From Belnapia moabensis DSM 16746 (GTDB lineage: Bacteria > Pseudomonadota > Alphaproteobacteria > Acetobacterales > Acetobacteraceae): a stretch of DNA of 64,000 bases. The stretch spans positions 62,001 through 126,000 of the forward strand of contig NZ_JQKB01000006.1 in assembly GCF_000745835.1 (NCBI RefSeq). Direction: 5' to 3'. The notes under the pieces are model-generated. The model worked only from the letters and a program-made list of their open reading frames with translations, made no database searches and was not told the origin of the DNA. Shown one piece after another: positions 62,871 through 64,000 of this stretch (within the stretch, counting starts at the first letter, position 1; every line of letters begins with the position of its first letter). Both the position numbers and the translations under genes were made by a program.

Positions 62871-63394
62871 CATTCCGTCCAAAGGTCCCACTCCGTTCCT
62901 GAGTCCGCCCCGTGCGTTGCAGCGGATGAGCGAAGCTCTACGACATAGGCCTTAACAAAGCTGGAACGTGACGCGGGCGGGCCGGACGCTTCCGTCAGCC
63001 GCTTTGGACGTGCCGAGCCGCGGCACCACCGCCGCGCACCCTCGGCGGAAGCGTTGGGCAGGCGCTTTGGATGCGCTGCAGACGGTGTGGAGGCCGCTTC
63101 CCACCCAACTCAGCCATCGGCCTGTTGAAAAGCCTTGTCCGCCTTCAAGGAGACGACAACGGCGAGTAAGTGGCCGAATTGGGCGCAAAGCCGCCTCCGA
63201 AAAGCCGTGCGCCATGCCTGGTTGCCGCCCGAAGCGAACCGTCCCCGCCAACGCGCCTAAATCCCTAAAATCCTAAATTTCCCCGAAATCCCCAACGATC
63301 CCAACCCCTTCCCCATCCCCGCCCTCAAACCTTTAGCCTCCGCCCCCACAACCCCCTCGCCAGTCGCGCCCCGTTGCGGCAATGACCATCGGGC
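62871..63394. other. Non-coding region between pyp and the ClC channel gene
   Basis: A 524-base gap between divergent genes. It must contain the pyp promoter (minus) and the clc promoter (plus). 63255-63300 is relatively AT-rich with short direct repeats (AATCCCTAAA, AATCCTAAA). The rest shows no coding potential I trust and may be decayed sequence. Confidence 0.55.
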
Positions 63395-64000
63395 ATGACC
63401 ACGCTCGCCCTCCGCCGCCGGATGCTGCTGATGCGCCGCTGGACCCATCTGGCGACGCGCCTCCGCGGCTGGGTCCGCGGCAGCGAGATCGCGGTGGTCG
63501 CCCTCGCTGTGCTGATCGGCATCGGCGTCGGCCTCCTCGCCTGGGGGATGGGCGCCGCCGCCCATGGCCTGCAACGCCTGCTCTACGGGCTCGACCCGCA
63601 TCTCCGCCTCTCCGCCGCGACGCGCCTGACCACCTGGCAGCTCCTGCTGGTGCCTTGCCTCGGCGGCCTGGCGCTGGCCGGGCTGAACCGCGCCATCCGC
63701 CGCTGGCGCCCTGGCGCGCCCGTGGACCCGATCGAGGCCAATGCGCTCCGCGGCGGCCGCCTCTCGCTGACCGACGGCGTCGTCGTCGGCGCCCAGACGG
63801 TGCTCTCCAACGGCGTCGGCGCCTCGGTCGGGCTGGAGGCGGGCTATACGCAGGTGGGCGGCGGCCTCGCCTCCCGCCTCGGCCGCGCCTTCTCGCTCCG
63901 CCGCGGCGACCTGCGGATCCTGGTCGGCGCCGGCACCGCGGGCGCCATCGGCGCCGCCTTCAACGCCCCGCTCACCGGCGCCTTCTACGCCTTCGAACTC
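63395..64000 (+). CDS. ClC-family chloride channel/antiporter (5' part)
   Basis: The first 202 codons of a ClC protein cut by the window end. The selectivity motif NGVGASVGLEAGYTQ and the later GTAGAIGAAFNAPLTGAFYAFEL are diagnostic, and two hydrophobic segments precede them. Start ATG at 63395 gives a basic N-terminal tail. Whether it is a channel or proton antiporter depends on the missing part and on the gating Glu, which is in the GLEAG motif. Confidence 0.93.
   Translation, partial: MTTLALRRRMLLMRRWTHLATRLRGWVRGSEIAVVALAVLIGIGVGLLAWGMGAAAHGLQRLLYGLDPHLRLSAATRLTTWQLLLVPCLGGLALAGLNRAIRRWRPGAPVDPIEANALRGGRLSLTDGVVVGAQTVLSNGVGASVGLEAGYTQVGGGLASRLGRAFSLRRGDLRILVGAGTAGAIGAAFNAPLTGAFYAFEL

Noticed and set aside
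1-64000. CRISPR arrays, tRNA or rRNA genes, intact insertion sequences
   Set aside because: None found by reading; no regular spaced repeats, no cloverleaf with a CCA-type end and no transposase frame were seen.

Overview
The window is GC-rich throughout, and almost every base belongs to a tightly packed gene. Gene content and order point to an alphaproteobacterium, probably an Acetobacteraceae/Rhodospirillales member (Roseomonas-like; this placement is inference). The reasons are the chromosome-origin neighbourhood maf-ppsR-[oriC]-hemE-hemH-hemJ-rho, the mnmE-mnmG-rsmG-parA-parB block with parS sites, holA-lptE-leuS, hopanoid genes (hpnH, ispH, hpnN), an orphan TctC-type binding protein and a DUF3576 lipoprotein. 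No rRNA, tRNA, CRISPR array or intact insertion sequence was recognised.

Layout. 0-5.3 kb: a two-component pair, glutathione synthetase, a SirB1/TPR protein, a HIT protein, hisE and hisF, all on the minus strand. 5.6-9.4 kb: a translationally coupled operon of a LOV-GGDEF-EAL photoreceptor, a double-domain KaiC and KaiB. 9.4-12.5 kb: lutB, lutC, an Smr protein and an XRE regulator. 12.5-14.7 kb (minus): a papain-like hypothetical protein, maf and ppsR. 14.7-15.0 kb: the probable replication origin, dense in GANTC sites and palindromes. 15-23.4 kb: hemE, hemH, a HAD phosphatase, a MORN protein, hemJ, a DUF2231-Rieske-hemerythrin fusion, def, rho and an HD hydrolase. 23.7-27.9 kb: accessory genes (TctC, GNAT, LysR, quinone reductase, Ogt). 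28-34.4 kb: a ferredoxin, mnmE, mnmG, rsmG, parA and parB, with two parS sites at the mnmG/rsmG junction. 34.5-38.6 kb (minus): holA, lptE, leuS. 38.8-43.6 kb: a secreted hydrolase and a three-subunit molybdenum hydroxylase. 43.6-51.3 kb: a lipoprotein, porin, ThiE-like protein, YggS, L,D-transpeptidase, RibA, an OmpR-type regulator, a nitroreductase and Nfu. 51.4-59.9 kb: hpnH-ispH diverging from copC-copD-hpnN, then murJ. 59.9-63.4 kb: a scarred accessory segment with two gene remnants, a small hypothetical gene, a dispersed hairpin repeat, a p-coumaryl-CoA ligase and photoactive yellow protein (PYP). 63.4-64 kb: the start of a ClC chloride channel.

The most notable content is photobiology. 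One operon joins a blue-light LOV sensor and an apparently active c-di-GMP phosphodiesterase to a KaiC/KaiB module. A second locus 53 kb away carries PYP with all key chromophore residues, plus its activating ligase but no tyrosine ammonia lyase in view. The second highlight is the origin: eleven GANTC (CcrM-type) sites within about 260 bases, arranged in palindromes. Third is a dispersed double-hairpin element present three times with compensatory base changes.
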